This document shows positions 53,487 to 61,771 of a stretch of 64,000 nt of DNA, piece after piece (within the stretch, counting starts at the first letter, position 1; each line of letters starts with the position of its first letter). Location of the stretch: assembly GCF_002795245.1 (NCBI RefSeq), contig NZ_PGVG01000008.1:124001-188000 (forward strand). Reading direction: 5' to 3'. The stretch comes from Bradyrhizobium forestalis. Lineage in GTDB: Bacteria > Pseudomonadota > Alphaproteobacteria > Rhizobiales > Xanthobacteraceae. The notes under the pieces were generated by a model that saw only the letters and a program-made list of their open reading frames with translations, had not been told where the DNA came from and made no database searches. The position numbers and the translations under genes are program-made.

Positions 53487-54692
53487 TCACTTCACCAGCG
53501 GACAGCCGCCGTCCTTCAGCGGCCGGAACGCCTGGTCGGCAGGGACCTCGGCGAGCAGCTTGTAGTAATCCCACGGCCCCTTCGATTCCTCCGGCTTCTT
53601 CACCTGGAACAGGTACATGCTGTGCACCATGCGGCCATCCTCGCGCAGGACGCCGTTGTCGGTGAAGGCGTCGCGCACCGGCAGCTCGCGCATCTTGGCC
53701 ATCACCGTCTTGGTGTCCTTCGTGCCGGCGGCCTGCACCGCCTTGAGATAGTGCAGCGTCGCGCTGTAGGTGGCGGCCTGGTTCATCGTCGGCATACGCT
53801 TGACGCGCTCGATGAAGCGTTTGCCGAAGGCGCGGGTCTTATCGTTGAGGTCCCAGTAATAGGCCTCGGTGATGATCAGGCCTTGTGCCAGCTTTAGGCC
53901 CAAGCTGTGCACGTCGGAGATGAACATCACGATCGCAGCCAGGTTCTGGCCGCCGGCGACGATGCCGAACTCGCCGGCCTGCTTGATCGCGTTGATGGTG
54001 TCGCCGCCGCCATTGGCGAGACCGATGATCTTGGCCTTGGAAGCCTGGGCCTGAAGCAGGAACGAGGAGAAATCCGCCGTGTTGAGGGGATGCTTGACGC
54101 TGCCCAGCACCTTGCCGCCGGAGGCCTTCACGACGTCGCCGGTGTCGCGCTCGACCGAATGGCCGAACAGATAGTCGGCGGTCAGGAAGAACCAGGTGTC
54201 GCCGCCGTTCTTGACGATGGCGCTGCCGACGGTGTGCGCGTTGGCGTAGGTGTCGTAGGTCCAGTGTGCGGTGTAGGGCGAGCAGGACTTTCCGGTGATG
54301 TCGGAGCTCGCCGCATCCGTCACGATCATGATCTTCTCGTACTGCTTCGACAGCTCCATCACCGCCAGCGCGGTCGCCGAGGTCGGCAGGTCGATGATCA
54401 TGTCGACCCCTTCGGTCTCCCACCATTTGCGGGCGATGGTGGAGGCGACGTCGGGCTTGTTGAGCACGTCGGCGCTGACCATGTCGATCGGCTTGCCGAA
54501 CATCTGACCGCCGAAATCCTCGATCGCCATTTTGGTGGCCTCGACATTCCCGCTGCCGCCAATGTCGGAATAGACGGAAGAGAAGTCGGAGAGCACCCCG
54601 ATCTTGAGAGGTGCCTGCTGGGCCGAGGTGGGGGTGATCAGGGCAGCCGACAGCAAGCCGGCGGCAGACACGAGTGCCGCGATAGGTCTCAT
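53487..54692 (-). CDS. ABC transporter substrate-binding protein, branched-chain/urea type
   Basis: A 401-residue periplasmic protein of the Peripla_BP_6 (LivJ-like) family. Signal peptide about 24 residues (cleaved near TPTSA). KIGVLSDFSSVYSDIGGSGN and DLPTSATALAVMELSKQYEK are typical of members that bind aromatic acids or other organic acids. Its permease and ATPase genes are absent here. The promoter carries a TTGTCCGACAA operator shared with the divergent FCD regulator, so it is probably part of that regulon. Confidence 0.9.
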   Translation of the reverse strand: MRPIAALVSAAGLLSAALITPTSAQQAPLKIGVLSDFSSVYSDIGGSGNVEATKMAIEDFGGQMFGKPIDMVSADVLNKPDVASTIARKWWETEGVDMIIDLPTSATALAVMELSKQYEKIMIVTDAASSDITGKSCSPYTAHWTYDTYANAHTVGSAIVKNGGDTWFFLTADYLFGHSVERDTGDVVKASGGKVLGSVKHPLNTADFSSFLLQAQASKAKIIGLANGGGDTINAIKQAGEFGIVAGGQNLAAIVMFISDVHSLGLKLAQGLIITEAYYWDLNDKTRAFGKRFIERVKRMPTMNQAATYSATLHYLKAVQAAGTKDTKTVMAKMRELPVRDAFTDNGVLREDGRMVHSMYLFQVKKPEESKGPWDYYKLLAEVPADQAFRPLKDGGCPLVK

Positions 54693-54727
54693 GGATACGT
54701 TTCCTCTTATGCGGGACTATTCTGTCC

Positions 54728-54742
54728 CTTTGTCCGACAAAG
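54728..54742. promoter_or_regulatory. operator 1 of the FCD/GntR regulator (CTTTGTC-C-GACAAAG)
   Basis: A perfect 7+1+7 palindrome with the core TTGTCCGACAA at 54730-54740, which fits the FadR-subfamily pattern TTGTCNGACAA. It overlaps the -10 box of the leftward binding-protein promoter. Confidence 0.75.
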
Positions 54743-54768
54743 CTAGAGCCGGGTTTCGGCAGAGTCAA
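54740..54768 (-). promoter_or_regulatory. probable promoter of the substrate-binding protein gene
   Basis: On the minus strand TTGACT (54768-54763) and TAGCTT (54745-54740) are 17 bp apart, 48 bp before the start codon. Operator 1 covers the -10 box. Confidence 0.6.
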
Positions 54769-54799
54769 TTTGTTGCACGTACCGCTGGAATGACGCAGT

Positions 54800-54828
54800 T
54801 TGACGCATTCCGCGGGTAGGCATATGGT
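54800..54828 (+). promoter_or_regulatory. probable promoter of the FCD regulator gene
   Basis: TTGACG (54800-54805) and TATGGT (54823-54828) are 17 bp apart. Operator 2 begins at the next base, so bound regulator would block the start. The leader would be only about 10 nt. Confidence 0.6.
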
Positions 54829-54839
54829 TTGTCCGACAA
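54829..54839. promoter_or_regulatory. operator 2 of the FCD/GntR regulator (TTGTCCGACAA)
   Basis: The same 11-bp core as operator 1, 6 bp before the regulator's ATG. Indicates autorepression. Confidence 0.75.
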
Positions 54840-54845
54840 TCGCCA

Positions 54846-55625
54846 ATGAGGTCTGGTTTGCCCGTCGCGCCGCTGTTTCGCCCGATCGATGTCGCGCCCG
54901 CCTATCAGAAGGTCGCCGACGCCATCGAGCGCGAGATCGTCAATGGTCGCATCAAGCCGGGCGATCCCATCGGCACCGAACATGATTTGGTCCGCCAGTT
55001 CGGCGTCAACCGCTCGACCATTCGCGAAGGCATCCGCGTGCTGGAGGAGGGCGGGCTGATCCGGCGCGATTCCTCGCGTCGCCTGCACGCCTGCCTGCCG
55101 CGCTACAGCAAGCTCGCAAGCCGTCTCAGCCGCGCGCTGGTCCTGCACGAGGTCACCTTCCGCGAGCTCTACGAGGCCTCGATGACGCTGGAGGTCGCCA
55201 GCATCGAAGGCGCGGTGGAGCGAGCGACGGAAGACAACATCGCCGAGCTCGACGACAATCTCGCGCGCAGCGAGGCCGTTGTGGGCGATCCCGCGATGCT
55301 CGCCGAATGCGACGCCGAATTCCATGTGCTGGTTGCGAAGGCCTCGCAGAACCGCGTGCTCCAGCTCGCACGCGAGCCGGCCGCGCAATTGTTCTATCCG
55401 ACCACCGAGGTGATCGTGACCGGTGTCGCCGAAGGCGGCCCGCGTCTCGTCGCGGCGCACCGCCATCTCATCGACGCGATCCGCCGCCGCGACCGCGAGG
55501 CCGGCGTGCTGTGGACGCGCCGGCACTTGCAGGACTGGCGACGCGGCTTCGAGAAGATCGCTTCGCTCGATCGCTCGGTCGAGCACATGTACATGGAGCA
55601 CGCGCAAGCGGCCCGGCGCAGATAG
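54846..55625 (+). CDS. GntR-family regulator, FCD (FadR) subfamily
   Basis: A 259-residue regulator. The N-terminal winged helix (about 15-82) contains KPGDPIGTEHDLVRQFGVNR and STIREGIRVLEEGGLI. The C-terminal FCD domain (about 105-230) has the metal/ligand residues in ECDAEFHVLVAKASQN and VAAHRHLIDAIRRRD. No ribosome site is visible and the putative promoter is very close, so the mRNA may be nearly leaderless. It probably represses itself, the divergent binding-protein gene and perhaps the acyl-CoA synthetase gene 54 bp downstream, with an organic acid or CoA ester as inducer. Confidence 0.9.
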   Translation: MRSGLPVAPLFRPIDVAPAYQKVADAIEREIVNGRIKPGDPIGTEHDLVRQFGVNRSTIREGIRVLEEGGLIRRDSSRRLHACLPRYSKLASRLSRALVLHEVTFRELYEASMTLEVASIEGAVERATEDNIAELDDNLARSEAVVGDPAMLAECDAEFHVLVAKASQNRVLQLAREPAAQLFYPTTEVIVTGVAEGGPRLVAAHRHLIDAIRRRDREAGVLWTRRHLQDWRRGFEKIASLDRSVEHMYMEHAQAARRR

Positions 55626-55679
55626 CGCAAGATTCTAGAAACAAAATCCTACAAACAAAGACACCAGACGGAGGAACAC

Positions 55680-57293
55680 ATGACCGGCGACACCGCAGCC
55701 ACCATCTCGAAAGCGCGCGAGCATTCCATCGGCGATCTCCTGCGCCGCTCGGCGGGCCGCGAGCCGAACAAGCTCGCGGTGAGCTGCGGCGATGTGAGCT
55801 GGAGCTTTGCCGAGATGGACGCAATCTGCAACCGGCTCGGCCGCGGCCTGCTCGGTCTCGGCGTCAGAAAGGGCGACCGCCTCGCGGTGCTCTCGCGCAA
55901 TTCGCACGCCTTCGCCGCGCTACGCTTCGCCGTGGCGCGGATCGGTGCTGTGCTGGTGCCGATCAATTTCATGCTCAATCCGGACGAGATCAATTTCATC
56001 CTGAAGAGTTCCGGCGCAAAGCTGCTCGCGACTGGACCTGATTTCGTCGAGCCTGCACGCGCGGCGAGCGCGAAGGACTGCGCGGTCGAGAAGATGATCT
56101 GGCTGCCGGGCGAGGATCCCGCCACGGCCCCGGCCGGCCTCACCACCTTCGATGATCTTCTTCATCTCGACGGCTCGTTCCTGGAGGCGTCCGTCGACAG
56201 CCGCGATCTCGCCCAGATCGTCTACACCAGCGGCACGGAATCCCTGCCCAAGGGCGCGATGCTGACCCATGAAGCCGTGATGTGGCAGTATGTCAGCTGC
56301 ATCATCGACGGCGGCATGAGCGTGGAGGACAAGTTCCTGCACGCACTGCCGCTGTATCACTGCGCCCAGCTCGACGTGTTCCTGGGACCGCAGGTTTATC
56401 TCGGCGCCTCCGGCGTGATCACGGGCAAGCCGACCGCCGACAATATTTTGGCGCTGATCCAGGCGCACAAGATCACCTCGTTCTTCGCGCCGCCGACGAT
56501 CTGGATCGCGATGCTGCGCTCGCCGAACTTCGACAAGACCGATCTGTCGACCTTGCAGAAGGGCTATTACGGCGCCTCGATCATGCCGGTGGAGGTGCTG
56601 CTCGAGCTCCAGCGTCGCCTGCCCAACGTCAGGTTCTGGAATTTCTACGGCCAGACCGAGATCGCACCGCTCGCCACCGTGCTGCGTCCCGAGGACCAGC
56701 TGCGCAAGGCAGGCTCCGCCGGCAAGCCCGTGCTCAATGTCGAGACGCGCGTGGTCAACACGGCGATGGAGGACGTCAAGGTCGGCGAAGTCGGCGAGAT
56801 CGTGCACCGCTCGCCGCATCTGCTCTCCGGCTATTACAACGATCCCGTCAAGACCGCGGCGGCGTTCTCCGGCGGCTGGTTTCACTCCGGCGATCTCGCC
56901 ACCGTCGACGAGGAAGGCCACATCACCGTGGTCGATCGCGTCAAGGACATGATCAAGACCGGCGGCGAGAACGTCGCGAGCCGGGAGGTCGAGGAGATGG
57001 TCTATCGCATTCCAGGGGTCTCCGAGGTCGCCGTGGTCGGCCTGCCCGATCCGCGCTGGATCGAGGCGGTGACTGCCATTGTCGTGGTCAAGTCCGGGGA
57101 AAAGCTCGACGAAGACACCGTCATCAAGCATTGCGCCGGCCATATGGCCCATTTCAAGGTGCCCAAGCGCGTGATCTTCGTGGATGCCTTGCCGAAGAAT
57201 CCGAGCGGCAAGCTGCTCAAGCGCGAGCTGCGTCAGCGCTTCGTTGGCGGCGAGACGCTCGACAAGGCGATCCAGAAGAATTTTGGAACGTAG
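55680..57293 (+). CDS. acyl-CoA synthetase (class I adenylate-forming enzyme)
   Basis: A 537-residue AMP-binding enzyme. Phosphate loop YTSGTESLPKGAM (182-194; the second Thr-Gly of the usual YTSGTTGxPKG is Glu-Ser), FWNFYGQTEIAPLA, GWFHSGDLATVDEEGH, DRVKDMIKTGGENV and the C-terminal catalytic Lys in NPSGKLLKREL. It would activate a carboxylic acid to its CoA ester. GGAGGAA precedes the ATG. Position behind the FCD regulator and a binding protein suggests uptake and activation of the same acid. Fatty or aromatic acid, not resolved. Confidence 0.92.
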   Translation: MTGDTAATISKAREHSIGDLLRRSAGREPNKLAVSCGDVSWSFAEMDAICNRLGRGLLGLGVRKGDRLAVLSRNSHAFAALRFAVARIGAVLVPINFMLNPDEINFILKSSGAKLLATGPDFVEPARAASAKDCAVEKMIWLPGEDPATAPAGLTTFDDLLHLDGSFLEASVDSRDLAQIVYTSGTESLPKGAMLTHEAVMWQYVSCIIDGGMSVEDKFLHALPLYHCAQLDVFLGPQVYLGASGVITGKPTADNILALIQAHKITSFFAPPTIWIAMLRSPNFDKTDLSTLQKGYYGASIMPVEVLLELQRRLPNVRFWNFYGQTEIAPLATVLRPEDQLRKAGSAGKPVLNVETRVVNTAMEDVKVGEVGEIVHRSPHLLSGYYNDPVKTAAAFSGGWFHSGDLATVDEEGHITVVDRVKDMIKTGGENVASREVEEMVYRIPGVSEVAVVGLPDPRWIEAVTAIVVVKSGEKLDEDTVIKHCAGHMAHFKVPKRVIFVDALPKNPSGKLLKRELRQRFVGGETLDKAIQKNFGT

Positions 57294-57320
57294 GGGCGGG
57301 TGCCGCCGTCGCTGAGTTTG

Positions 57321-58271
57321 CTAGCCGGCGCCGCCGGCGAGCTTCCTCATGTCATCGGGTGTCTGTCCGAAGCGGCGGCGAAATACGCGATGGAAGTAGG
57401 ATACATCGTGGAATCCCGCGAGATGCGCGATCTCGATGATCTTGCGGCTGCGCATGGCAGGATTTCGCAGCAGTCGCTCGGCGCGCAGTAATCGTTGCTC
57501 CAGCACGAAGCCGCTATAGGTGATGCCGGCCCGCTCGAACAGCAATTGGATGCTGCGTGGGCTGATCCGGTGCGAGGCTGCAAGGTCGGACAACGACAAT
57601 GCGGGGCTGTCCAGCTGCGCCAGGATGTCGGACTTGAGGGCGTCGAAACGCGCTGCCGCGAGGCCGCGCAATCGAGCCTCTTCGGCGGCATCGCCGCGTG
57701 CGCCGAGCATCAGGACGGCGAGGTCGAACAGGTGCTGCGAGACCGCGTCGAGCTCCGCCGGCGCGAGCTTGTCCGCGTGCGAATGCGCGAGGTCATAATA
57801 TTGCAGGAACATCGATGTGATCGGCTTGACGCCGTCAATCGGTCGCGCAATCAGGTCCTCGGCATTCGGGCAGGCGCGCAGCAGTGCCTTGCGGGGCAAC
57901 AGTGCGGTCTGGAAATTGCCGTAGGCCATCTGTGTGACTCGGGCACCTCTGATCGACGGATCTCCGATCGTGAGGTCGCCGGCGGCGATGTTCAGCGCGC
58001 GCCTGCCCATGGTCCCGCTCAGGGCCGAATTCGGTGACATGACAACCACCAATTCGTCGTTGGCGCCCATGGACACGAAGCTCATCGGCGTACCGTGGGA
58101 GGCGGACAGCCTTACGCGCGGAAGGATGGCGGGCCTGATGGTCCGGTGCACTGGGCCGTCTCCGATCGGAACGAAATCGGTCCCCATCACCTGCCGGCAG
58201 AACTGCTCGCGCCAGCCCTCATAGGACGGCCCCGTCGGATCGCCGCTGAATGAGAGCTGAGGCTGGGTCAT
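57321..58271 (-). CDS. AraC-family transcriptional regulator
   Basis: A 316-residue regulator. The N-terminal AraC-binding-like domain (about 20-190, FVSMGANDELVVVMSPNSAL) precedes a two-HTH DNA-binding domain (about 215-312) with LSDLAASHRISPRSIQLLFE and IEIAHLAGFHDVSYFHRVFR, ending in the family GQTPDDMR. The ATG at 58271 is chosen; the open frame runs 140 codons upstream without resemblance. Possible targets are the MFS gene upstream on the same strand or the convergent acyl-CoA synthetase. Effector unknown. Confidence 0.88.
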   Translation of the reverse strand: MTQPQLSFSGDPTGPSYEGWREQFCRQVMGTDFVPIGDGPVHRTIRPAILPRVRLSASHGTPMSFVSMGANDELVVVMSPNSALSGTMGRRALNIAAGDLTIGDPSIRGARVTQMAYGNFQTALLPRKALLRACPNAEDLIARPIDGVKPITSMFLQYYDLAHSHADKLAPAELDAVSQHLFDLAVLMLGARGDAAEEARLRGLAAARFDALKSDILAQLDSPALSLSDLAASHRISPRSIQLLFERAGITYSGFVLEQRLLRAERLLRNPAMRSRKIIEIAHLAGFHDVSYFHRVFRRRFGQTPDDMRKLAGGAG

Positions 58272-58402
58272 GCAGTGGTATCTTGGTCGGTGCGCCGAGC
58301 TGCGGCAACGAGGAAAGCGTGGGATTGCGCGAAAAGCCACACGCAACTGCGCGCGTCGCCAGCGACCAGGTGCCGCAGCTCGGCATTCCGCGCCGGTGAG
58401 CC

Positions 58403-59605
58403 TCAATACTTCTTCACCGCCGCCCGGAAGGCGAGCCACAGCGCGATGGACGCGAGGCCAAAACCGCCGAGCAGCAGGAAGGTCGGTCCGTAGCCGATCC
58501 ATTGCGCGATCCAGCCGCCGAGTGCGGGACTGAGGCTCGCGCCGACGCCCTGCACCGTGATCACGGCGCCCTGGCCGAGATTGATGCGGCCTGTGCCGTC
58601 GAGCGAGCGCGCGACCATGCCGGGGACGGCGACAGTTTGCAGCCCGGTGCCGATGCCGTCGAGCACCTGCATCGGCACGACGCCCCACCATCCCGTGACG
58701 AAGAAGGCGAGCACGCCGCGGACGGGTAGGAACATGAAAGACACCAGGATCACCGGCCAGTAGTTGCGCTTGCTCGCGGCCTTCATCGCGATCAGAGAGG
58801 TCACGATCATCACACCTTGTGCGATCACCACGGTGGTCGCGACGAAGCTCGGACCATTGGCCTGTACCTCGGCGACCGCCGCAAGCCCATAGAGCGGCAC
58901 GATGGCGGCGTTGCCGAGATGGAACAGGGCGAGCGCGAGTGCAAGCACGAGCAGCGGCTTGTGCTTGAGCAGCATCGTCATCGCATCCGGCGGAGCCTTG
59001 GAGTCGTCCTCCTTGCTGCCGCGCGAAGCACGGTCATCGATCGCCTTGGCCGGAATCATCAGGACGCAGGCGATGGCGATGGCGCCGAACACGGCCGCCA
59101 GCGCGAACACGGCGACATAGCCGAACTCGTAGCCGAGATAGCCCGACAATGCGGCGCCGACCATGTTGCCGGCGTGGTTGAAGGCCTGGTTGCGGCCATT
59201 GAGCGCATTGAAGCCCTTCTGCTTGGCGATGCCGAGCGTGATGCCCGTGACCGCCGGTACGATCGCGGCGCTCGCCAGCGATTGCGCGACTTGCGAGAAC
59301 GTCACCGCCCAGAAGTCCTGCGAGATCAGGATGACCGCGGACGCGAGAACGACGCAGATGCCGGGAATGACGACCCAGAGCCGCTTGTTGCGGCTGGCGT
59401 CGATGAAGCCGCCGATCGGTGTGGTGATCAGCATGCCCGCGACGTTGCCGATGGTCATGGCGGTGCCGATCAGCCCGCTGGCCCAGCCGCGCTCCTGAAG
59501 AAATACCCCGACGAACGGCCCAATGCCCGACTGCATGTCGGCCATGAAGAAGTTGAGCGCGAACAAAGGCCGGATACGGGACGAGGAGGGGGACCGCGAT
59601 GCCAT
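58403..59605 (-). CDS. MFS transporter
   Basis: A 400-residue polytopic protein with 12 predicted helices. The loop 2-3 motif is GGFIDASRNKRLWVV (family GxxxDRxGR), and the central loop is charged (about 190-210, RASRGSKEDDSKAPPDAM). The start is ATG at 59605; a TTG extension to 59650 adds only 15 polar residues. Sequence resembles drug/efflux MFS members; substrate unknown. Divergent from the rubredoxin/MBL gene (173 bp). Confidence 0.88.
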   Translation of the reverse strand: MASRSPSSSRIRPLFALNFFMADMQSGIGPFVGVFLQERGWASGLIGTAMTIGNVAGMLITTPIGGFIDASRNKRLWVVIPGICVVLASAVILISQDFWAVTFSQVAQSLASAAIVPAVTGITLGIAKQKGFNALNGRNQAFNHAGNMVGAALSGYLGYEFGYVAVFALAAVFGAIAIACVLMIPAKAIDDRASRGSKEDDSKAPPDAMTMLLKHKPLLVLALALALFHLGNAAIVPLYGLAAVAEVQANGPSFVATTVVIAQGVMIVTSLIAMKAASKRNYWPVILVSFMFLPVRGVLAFFVTGWWGVVPMQVLDGIGTGLQTVAVPGMVARSLDGTGRINLGQGAVITVQGVGASLSPALGGWIAQWIGYGPTFLLLGGFGLASIALWLAFRAAVKKY

Positions 59606-59778
59606 CGATACTCGGATACGCTCTTCGTGTGTCGTGATCCCTTTGGCCAATCGGTCTGGCGTGGGCCTGAACGTAACGGGTGCTCCGCGCGTTGGTTCCA
59701 GGCTCCGCTGCCGGTCACCGATCTTGCCGGGAGCTTGTCCGCAATGTCATCCTGCGATCTTCCCATGGAGCACGAGTC

Positions 59779-60582
59779 ATGCCTCTCTGGACCTGCGAAA
59801 CCTGCGGCGCTCAATTTCCCTCACGCGGAGCACCGCCCGACTCCTGCCCGATTTGCGAGGACGAGCGACAATTCGTGAACTGGAAAGGGCAGACCTTCCT
59901 CACGCGTGAGGAACTCGCGCGGAGGCATCGACTGGTGGGACGCGACGATCTTGGCCTCACCGGGATCGGGATGGAGCCGAGCTTTGCCATCGGCCAGCGC
60001 GCACTGCTGGTGCCTCAAGACGACGGCTGCGTGATGTGGGATTGCATTCCGCTCGCGACCGACGAGGCCATCCAATATGTCACAGCACTCGGCGGGCTCA
60101 AGGCCATCGCGATCTCGCACCCGCATTACTATGGCGCAGTCGCCGACTGGAGCGACACGTTCGGTGGCGTGCCGGTCTATCTGCACGCCGACGATCGTGC
60201 CTTCGTCACACGGCCGCATCCGGCGATCGTGCACTGGACCGGCGATCAGCATCGCATCTCCGACGACGTGCTGCTGCTGCGCACCGGCGGCCACTTCGCC
60301 GGCGCCACCGTGCTGCATCATGCGCGTGGTGCGGACGGCAGGGGCGCGCTGCTCACCGGGGACATCGCCCAGGTGACGATGGATCGGCGCTTCGTCAGCT
60401 TCATGTATTCCTATCCGAACTACATGCCGCTCAACGCCGCCGCAGTGCGGCGGATCGCTGATGCCGTCGAGCCGCTCACCTTCGATCGGATCTATGGCGC
60501 CTGGTGGGGCCGCAACATCGCGAGCGGCGCCAAGGCCGCTTTCGCGGCATCGGTGGCGCGATATATCGCGGCCATCGCCTGA
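59779..60582 (+). CDS. MBL-fold hydrolase with an N-terminal rubredoxin-like zinc ribbon
   Basis: A 267-residue protein. The N-terminal knuckles C6-x2-C9 and C23-x2-C26 (WTCETCGAQF, CPICEDE) form a rubredoxin-like metal site. It is followed by an MBL fold in which the motif reads SHPHYYGAVADW (H114, H116) with no Asp-His, plus GGHFAGATVL and LTGDIAQVT. The site is therefore altered and may bind one metal. Related bacterial proteins are annotated as MBL-fold hydrolases without known substrate. Confidence 0.82.
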   Translation: MPLWTCETCGAQFPSRGAPPDSCPICEDERQFVNWKGQTFLTREELARRHRLVGRDDLGLTGIGMEPSFAIGQRALLVPQDDGCVMWDCIPLATDEAIQYVTALGGLKAIAISHPHYYGAVADWSDTFGGVPVYLHADDRAFVTRPHPAIVHWTGDQHRISDDVLLLRTGGHFAGATVLHHARGADGRGALLTGDIAQVTMDRRFVSFMYSYPNYMPLNAAAVRRIADAVEPLTFDRIYGAWWGRNIASGAKAAFAASVARYIAAIA

Positions 60583-60607
60583 GACCCGGCGCTCGATCGG
60601 ATTTATC

Positions 60608-60636
60608 TTGCCGGCCCGCAATAAATGTACTATAAG
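60608..60636 (+). promoter_or_regulatory. probable promoter of the MetX-like/desaturase pair
   Basis: TTGCCG (60608-60613) and TATAAG (60631-60636), 17 bp apart. The -10 box is at the centre of the palindrome at 60617-60649. The leader to the ATG at 60743 is about 100 nt. Confidence 0.65.
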
Positions 60637-60649
60637 TACAGTTATTGCG
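60617..60649. promoter_or_regulatory. 33-bp near-perfect palindromic operator around TGTACT-ATA-AGTACA
   Basis: The core TGTACTATAAGTACA (60626-60640) is a perfect dyad. After one mismatched pair (A/G) the dyad goes on with CGCAATAA on the left and TTATTGCG on the right. It covers the spacer and -10 box, the place of a repressor. The binding protein is not identifiable from the window. Confidence 0.75.
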
Positions 60650-60742
60650 TGTGACGCAATGGCGTGTCTGCGGCTGGCATGATCGATGCATCGCCGTTTC
60701 CGCGTCGCGTCGTGGGGGCCGCGAGCGGGAGTGGGACGCACA

Positions 60743-61756
60743 ATGGCTGAGCGCGACTATGAGATCTTCGAGGCCGGCGACGTCGTGCTCCAATCCGGCG
60801 TCGTCTTTCCGAAGCTGAAGCTCGCCTACAAGACCTACGGCACGCTGAGCCCGGCCAGAGACAACGTCATCCTCTATCCGACCTCGTTCAGCGCGCAGCA
60901 CTTCGACACCGAGTGGCTGATCGGGCCTGACGGCGTGCTCGATCCCTCGCGCTATTTCATCGTCATCCCGAATCTGTTCGGTAACGGCCTGTCGTCCTCG
61001 CCGTCGAACTCCGCCGCGCCGTTCCCCGAACTCAGCTATCACGACGCGATCGCCGTTCAGCATCGCCTTCTCGCCGAGCGCTTCGGCATCACAAGGCTCG
61101 CGCTGGTTTATGGCTGGTCGATGGGCGGCATGCAGGCCTATCACTGGGCGGCGCTGCATCCCGACATGGTCGCGCGCGCCGCGGTCGTCTGCGGCAGCGC
61201 CCGTTGCGCGCCCTATAATCACGTCTTCCTCGAAAGCGTGAAGGCCGCGCTCACGGCCGATCCCGCTTTCCGGGACGGCCGTTTCGTCGAAAGGCCCGTC
61301 GCCGGCTATCGCGCCATGGGACGCGTCTATGCCGGCTGGGCGATGTCGCACGGCTTCTATCGCGACGAGCTCTGGCGCGAGGCCGGCTTCACCTCGCTCG
61401 AGGACTATCTCGCGCGCGCCTGGGATGCGACTTTCGCGCGGCGCGATGCCAACGATCTTCTGGCGCAGATCGGCATCTGGCAGCGCGGCGACATCAGCCG
61501 GTGCTCGGCCTTCGGCGGCGATCCCGATCGCGCGCTCGCCGCGATCAAGGCGCGTATGCTGCTGATGCCGGGCGCGACCGATCGCTATTTCGACGTCCGC
61601 GACAACGAGGACGAACTCGGCAAGCTGGTCAATGCAAAGTCAGCCGTGCTGCATCCGATCCCGTCGCTGCACGGCCATCGCGCCGGCAATCCCGTCAACA
61701 ATCCCCGCGACCAGGCCTTCATCAAGGCCGAGATCGCCGGGCTCCTCCGCAAGTAA
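60743..61756 (+). CDS. alpha/beta hydrolase, homoserine O-acetyltransferase (MetX)-like
   Basis: A 337-residue alpha/beta-fold protein of the MetX group. The nucleophile elbow is YGWSMGGMQ (S126), the Asp follows in MPGATDRYFDV and the His is in SLHGHRAGNP near the end. It is shorter than true MetX (about 370-380), and the latter's LMGGSMGG elbow is replaced, so homoserine is an unlikely substrate. ATG at 60743 preferred (GGGAGTGGGA before it) over one at 60686. The desaturase gene begins 15 bp downstream, so they form an operon. Confidence 0.85.
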   Translation: MAERDYEIFEAGDVVLQSGVVFPKLKLAYKTYGTLSPARDNVILYPTSFSAQHFDTEWLIGPDGVLDPSRYFIVIPNLFGNGLSSSPSNSAAPFPELSYHDAIAVQHRLLAERFGITRLALVYGWSMGGMQAYHWAALHPDMVARAAVVCGSARCAPYNHVFLESVKAALTADPAFRDGRFVERPVAGYRAMGRVYAGWAMSHGFYRDELWREAGFTSLEDYLARAWDATFARRDANDLLAQIGIWQRGDISRCSAFGGDPDRALAAIKARMLLMPGATDRYFDVRDNEDELGKLVNAKSAVLHPIPSLHGHRAGNPVNNPRDQAFIKAEIAGLLRK

Positions 61757-61771
61757 GACAGGCACCCGATC

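Noticed and set aside
54765..55607. 280-codon frame opposite the FCD regulator
   Set aside because: Antisense shadow with repetitive acidic/basic composition. The plus-strand gene has a full winged helix and FCD domain.
58272..58691. 140-codon extension of the AraC regulator
   Set aside because: It overlaps the end of the MFS gene on the same strand and is Arg-rich, without AraC similarity.
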